A stretch of 64,000 bases of DNA from the NCBI RefSeq assembly GCF_004193775.1, contig NC_041005.1, positions 6,202,501 through 6,266,500 of the forward strand, given 5' to 3'. Position 1 is the stretch's first letter, and each line of letters opens with the position of its first letter. The stretch comes from Glycine soja. Lineage: Eukaryota > Streptophyta > Magnoliopsida > Fabales > Fabaceae. Both the position numbers and the translations under genes were made by a program. The notes below the pieces were generated by a model, which saw only the letters and a list, made by a program, of their open reading frames with translations, had not been told where the DNA came from and did not search any database. Shown here one piece after another: positions 59,579 to 64,000 of the stretch.

Positions 59579-60366
59579 TTACACCCTATTTTTCAGACTA
59601 CACCCCCAGATTCCCTTCCTATAACTTAATTACCCATTATACCCTTTCTCCTAAAAGAAGTACACTCCTTTTCTTTTCCGAAAATGTTTTTCTATAGTTA
59701 TTCTAGAGATGTATTTCTGAAACTATGATTCACAATTTCAAAAATAAATTTCCAGAATAGGTATAAGTTAGTCTGGAAAGACATTTTCGATAGTAATAAA
59801 ATATCACTTTAGAATTAAGATCGTTGATGAGATAAACACTTATCTTACGCCCCATGTTTGTTAGTCTTATTTTTTTTTTCTATCATTGGTGTTCTTTAAA
59901 TACTATATAAAGGTGTTATAGAGTGTGAGCCGTCAAGAAGTCAACACTCAGGGATGTTACATTCATCACTAACTACATCTATTATACATCTTAATCACAA
60001 AGCAAGGCTTTTGGCAATGATTTTTTTCCTTTAAGTGTGTTCGTTCATTTTTTAATCAAAGCTTACATCACTAACTACATACGGCATTGGTTGAGGTATG
60101 ATTTGTTATTATTTAAAATGCCTTTCCAAAATAAAGTATATTATTTCAGAAGTATATTTCTAGAACTATGATTCATTGTTTCAAAAATACATTTCCAAAA
60201 GTGTGAATCATATTATGGAAATGTGAATCATAATTTCAGAGATACACTTTTGGAATAGGATAAGTTATTCCAATAAAATATTTTTGGAAATGAAAAGGGG
60301 TGTATTCCTTTAAGGGAAAAGGGTGTAATGGACAATTAGGAGGTAAAAAGGGGTACGGGTGTGTAC
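59579..60366. mobile_element. Long-TIR MITE (MULE-like), about 790 bp, next to the CENP-O promoter
   Basis: The left end (tacaccctattttt; then attacccattataccctttc at 59,630; then tttctgaaactatgattcac at 59,715) is matched in reverse by the right end ('gggtgtaatggacaattagg' at 60,321, then 'gtgaatcataatttcagag' at 60,223). Arms are about 200 bp each with internal 'gaaactatgattcac' sub-repeats, some of them also inverted within the right arm. The interior (about 59,800-60,140) has no coding content. The left edge lies about 110 bp from the CENP-O start codon, so it forms part of that gene's upstream DNA. Confidence 0.65.
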
Positions 60367-61214
60367 TTGGCGAGTAAAAAAAAAACGAGCTGAGCTTTTT
60401 CTATGGACGCTCGGCCTGCTATAGTGGGCCATGTTAGATTTGGCCAAAAAACAACAAAGGGAAATGTTATTCTCGGTCTCCTTTTTCCTCCTCCTACTAT
60501 CCACTTTTTTTTCTGACAAAATACTCTTGATGAAAACAGGATTCTACTTTGTTAAATTAAAAAATAAAAAAACAAATGGAAATATGTTTTTGCTTTGTTA
60601 TTTTTTTAAAGCAAAATGAAAACTACTTAACGAAAACTAGTTTCCCTCAAAAGGAGGGGGGAAAAAAACAGAAGACCCAATATGAAGCCGAAGGAAGAAA
60701 ATTGTGTTGCGGAGAGAAAGATTCAATTGCATTTTTTGGTTTTATGTTTTAGTCTGTGAAAAAAAATTATCCATTTAATTTTAATTACTTACATTTAATA
60801 TTATTTTTCTAATTATTTTATTTAATTAAATTACATAAAAAATTTCCTTTACAAATTATAGACAGTTAATTTTGTCTAATATTTTGTATAGACGTAGAAA
60901 CTTATTTATGTTTTTATTCACATTTTTTCTATAAAAAAATTGGTTCAATAATAATAATAATAATAATGTCCTTTCCATTTTAGCTTAGTGGCTCAATTCA
61001 AGAAAATGTTAAATTGATAATTTATAAATTAATAAAGACTTAAATATATATATTTTTGTTCTTATAATTTAGTATTTTTTTAAATTATATTTATTTTATT
61101 TTTGTCTGTATTATTATTGTTTATAGTAAAAATAATAATATGACAAACAAAATCATCTCATATCATTATTTAATAATATCATTATATCACATCAGAGGAT
61201 CAAGCCATCGTTAA
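60367..61214. other. AT-rich intergenic DNA
   Basis: No gene recognised. Contains a short TAA repeat at about 60,951-60,967. Confidence 0.5.
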
Positions 61215-61572
61215 TCTGAACCTTAACACTTACTTTTTCTTTATTGTGCTTTTTTTATGTAATTGGAATTTTGAACCATTTACACAGTAGTAGTTTTCGT
61301 CCATGTTTCTGAAATGTTGGTCCTTTCTCATTTCTAACATCTTTCCTTGGGAATACCAGTAATTATGTTATGTTTGGTCCAACACCTTCAAGTATTATTA
61401 CTAATAATCTGTTGAATGTTACCCTTGGCACTTACTTTTTCTTTCGTGTGTTTTTTTTTTATGTAAATGAAATTTTGAACTTTTTATACATTAATGGTGT
61501 TCTTCCTCCGTGTTTCTTAAATATTGTTGGCCCTTTCTCATTTTTAGCATCTTTCTTTTGGGATACTAGTAT
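61215..61572 (+). repeat. Diverged tandem duplication, two units of about 150 bp
   Basis: Unit 1 (61,215-61,366) and unit 2 (61,417-61,572) share, in order, 'cacttactttttcttt', 'tttttttatgtaa', 'attttgaac', 'ccatgtttct/ccgtgtttct', 'cctttctcattt' and 'aacatcttt/agcatcttt'. The offset is about 202-210 bp. Plus-strand frames across it are not credible as a gene. Confidence 0.65.
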
Positions 61573-62335
61573 TTTTCTTGGTTGTTTTTAGGAGTTGATC
61601 CTCGTGCAAACTAAAAAAAACCACTTTCACTATAGGCAAAGTAAAACTCTTATATTATGAAAATCACTCATTAAAAATCTACATAGAAAACACAATCTCA
61701 TAATGGAATGGTGTAGTTAAGGCCTTAAAGCTTTGTATTTCACACCTAGCTTTGATCAACAAGAATACCTTTTCCTTCGTAATCTAGTCATCATGATCAT
61801 GAATTCTCGCAACTAAAATGATAGCTTGTGCTTAAAATAATACAAGGGGAATAAAATGTATAAACAAGAAAGTGATTTTGAATTATATGATACTAGAGCA
61901 GTTAAGATTTGTAACTCTAATAGTCACCATTCTTATTGTCACGACTTCCTACCAAGGGACATTAACTTTGGGTAATGGATCTTCATTTATCACTTTTTTT
62001 TTTCTTCTCTTTAGTAAACATTTTTTGTCAATAAAAAAGACCTTATATCACAATTTAAATTATTAACTATAAAATAAATAAAAAATATTTTAAAAGAGAT
62101 TTATTTGTTATAAATTTTAATTATAGTATAACATATATTATAAAATATTTATTGTTTATTATATTTTTAATTATATAAAATAGACATTTATTTTGTCTAA
62201 TAAATAAAGTTATAAATACACACTCCCCTAATTATATAAATAAAATATATAAAAAGACTAGCATGACAGCAGAAGAGTATTTTTTTTTTTTAACAAACAA
62301 GTAGACAATAACAATATTAGTACTAAAACTTTAAT
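61573..62335. other. AT-rich intergenic DNA, nothing recognised
   Basis: No open frame with coding character, no bounded repeat. Confidence 0.5.
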
Positions 62336-62339
62336 AATA

Positions 62340-62905
62340 ATGTCTTTTGCCTCAAAAGATGTAAATGATGATGATAGTCTTGTTGTAGATTCTCAAGTTG
62401 TCCAAGCCAAAGAGTGCCTATAATATGCTCCATCCTATGACAGGAGCAAAAAAATTGAAGTGGAGACAGAACCTAAAACAAAGGTGGAAGCCACCCAATT
62501 CGAGAGAACAACGGAGTCTGCAGAGGATGTGGATCATATTCCCCTCACATAACAATCTCAACCTTTTTTGCGAAACCTGAGTACCTTCCCTGATGCAGTT
62601 AAAAAAGATAGGTTAATTCTCTCCAAGTTTTGGAATAATTTGGTTGAAGACACATATGATGACAATTAAGAGAAACCTAACAAGATAGAGCAGACCAGTT
62701 CAAGCTCGTGGTCTCAAAGTCTGACAAGAAGAACAAAAACCCTTCAACCTCCTCAGTCTTAGCAAAACCTCGTACTAGGGGTAGTTATTTGAAATTTGCA
62801 TCTTAAACATTCGTTTTTGGAATGTGAGAAGTATTGACTTTCTAAATAATAGACGATCTCTCATCATTAACTATTTCTTTCATAATCTTAATTAATTATT
62901 TGTTT
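62340..62905 (+). pseudogene. LINE-like relic (gag end and ORF2 start), decayed
   Basis: Translated in pieces, the plus strand gives DRLILSKFWNNLVED (about 62,610), FKLVVSKSDKKNKNPSTSSV then AKPRTRGS (about 62,700-62,790), and then FWNVRSIDFLNNRRSLIINY (about 62,815). The last piece resembles the 'WNVRG...RR..L' opening of a LINE endonuclease ORF2, and the preceding K/S-rich 'TRG' part resembles the C-terminus of the ORF1/gag. Stops and frame changes interrupt it, and no reverse transcriptase follows. Confidence 0.4.
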
Positions 62906-63385
62906 GTTTCTCTAAAATGTGGGATAACATCTTTATTTATCGTTTTTTCCTTTTACCTATTTATAGGTTTTGTTTCATGAGTTTGGTGTCTGTCCCCTTT
63001 GCTCCTTTTCCTTTTGATTAATATATTTTGAATGTGCATCTACATGCTCTTTTGCTTAAAGAAAATTTTGATGACTAATTTTGAATAACAATCAATGCCA
63101 ATAACAATTTTACACTATTTGACTATGCACATATAAAACAACTGATTTTAATTATCAACATGTTCAATCATCAATCATAAATATAAAAAAATAAATTTAA
63201 CATTTGTTTTTTAATAAAGAAGGAGAAGACCCGTACTAAGAAAAAGAAAGACGAATGCGAAAAAAGAAGAGGGAAATGAAGAAAGGATAGTATTAGCACC
63301 GGCGATCGAGTAATGAAGAGCAAAACTCAATATAAAATGTCCAACAAATAGAAATAAAAAATAAATAAATTTGAGAGGAAAAAAA
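62906..63385. other. AT-rich spacer before the last promoter
   Basis: No gene seen; minus-strand Phe-rich frames are shadows of A/G-rich sequence. Confidence 0.5.
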
Positions 63386-64000
63386 AAGAAAAAAAAAAAG
63401 GAAGAGAGAGAGAGAAGCAAAGGCGAAGCTTGGAAGATTGAAATCCAGTGAGTGAGGTTCGAGATTTGTGAGCAATTCGTGAACTTTGCGAAGGTCAGAG
63501 TTCAATCAATGCATAACTACTTTGTTTTCCCCCAAAACACTTAGTCTTCCTTCTTCTTCTTCTTCTTCATTGTGCTTCCTTCCATTGCAATTTGAATTTT
63601 TCGTTTGTTCGGTTTCGGTTCCTTCCTTTTTCCTGTTTTGTGGTACCTCAGTTTTGATCTCTTCCCCTATACTTCGAATACGAAGTTCGAAGGCACAAAA
63701 TTTGGCGAAACAATGAGGGTTTAAATTGGTGCAGTGATGTAATGTTCGTTTCGCACTGTTCGACACGATAATGGTGTTTCGGACCCGGGTTTGGCAAACT
63801 TAGGGTTTTGATATGCCATTCAATTCAATGAATTTCAGTTTGGTTTGCGGATTTTCGTGCTTGGAGTTGGGGAGTTTTGTTGCTGTTTGATCTCTAGGGT
63901 TTTGGTGCGAGGAGGATGGGATTTCGCTTTGCATTGTGCGTTCTATTTTGTTGCTGAATTTGGGTTTTTTTTTGGGGGGGGTTTAAGGGTAACCCTGTTT
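63386..64000 (+). promoter_or_regulatory. Probable promoter/5' leader of a rightward gene cut by the window end
   Basis: Composition becomes clearly less AT-rich from about 63,390. A purine-rich run (ggaagagagagagagagaag at 63,400) and a CT-rich run (tcttccttcttcttcttctt at 63,544) are followed by GC richer text with 'agggttt' motifs (63,716, 63,802, 63,896), the usual look of plant 5' UTRs and first introns. A possible splice donor is gcgaag|gtcaga at about 63,494. No protein-coding start can be assigned; the direction is inferred from the composition. Confidence 0.35.

Noticed and set aside
63506..63766. Minus-strand 86-codon frame near the window end
   Set aside because: It is the complement of a CT-rich leader, giving Glu/Lys-rich low complexity; the composition better fits a rightward 5' UTR.
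1..64000. CRISPR array, prophage, operon or other prokaryotic system
   Set aside because: Spliced genes, SINE, LTR and MITEs show plant nuclear DNA; no regularly spaced repeat array or polycistronic gene run was seen.

Overview
The window is nuclear DNA of a dicot plant, most likely a soybean-like legume. Genes are split by GT-AG introns, the intergenic DNA is strongly AT-rich, and it is full of short inverted-repeat (MITE-like) elements. An Au-like tRNA-derived SINE is present. The species is an inference from gene content and sequence feel; no database was searched.

Four complete protein genes could be assembled exon by exon, and each model keeps frame through every junction. (1) 16,883-24,439 (+) is a 13-exon KAKU4-like nuclear-envelope/lamina protein of 618 aa. 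(2) 28,300-33,472 (+) is a 6-exon COP9 signalosome subunit 5 (CSN5/JAB1) of 369 aa with an intact JAMM motif. (3) 43,020-49,595 (+) is a 16-exon plasma-membrane H+-ATPase of 951 aa with all P-type signatures and the C-terminal YTV 14-3-3 site. (4) 51,907-59,468 (-) is a 13-exon CENP-O-like kinetochore protein of 352 aa, convergent with the H+-ATPase. The last ~600 bases look like the promoter/5' leader of another rightward gene whose coding part lies outside.

Layout: 1-16.6 kb is gene-poor. It holds a 1.1-kb inverted-repeat element that has captured a broken RING-H2 (ATL) gene, a decayed Myb/SANT-like gene, LINE scraps, foldback MITEs and a 0.6-kb LTR-like insertion flanked by a 55-bp direct repeat. 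16.6-33.8 kb carries KAKU4 and CSN5, separated by two foldback elements. 33.8-42.9 kb is an AT-rich desert with only repeat traces. 42.9-59.5 kb holds the convergent H+-ATPase and CENP-O pair. 59.5-63.4 kb contains another long-TIR element beside the CENP-O promoter, a diverged tandem repeat and a LINE-like remnant.

The four genes do not form a pathway; their adjacency looks ordinary for a plant chromosome. KAKU4 and CENP-O both act in nuclear or chromosome architecture, but nothing in the sequence links them. No new multi-gene system was found. The best leads are the ATL-capturing TIR element, the nested insertion history inside CSN5 intron 4 (a solo LTR with a clean 5-bp target duplication inside an older tandem duplication), the in-frame stop-free 72-nt intron of KAKU4, the 55-bp-flanked insertion, and a plant CENP-O gene with a new TIR element at its promoter.
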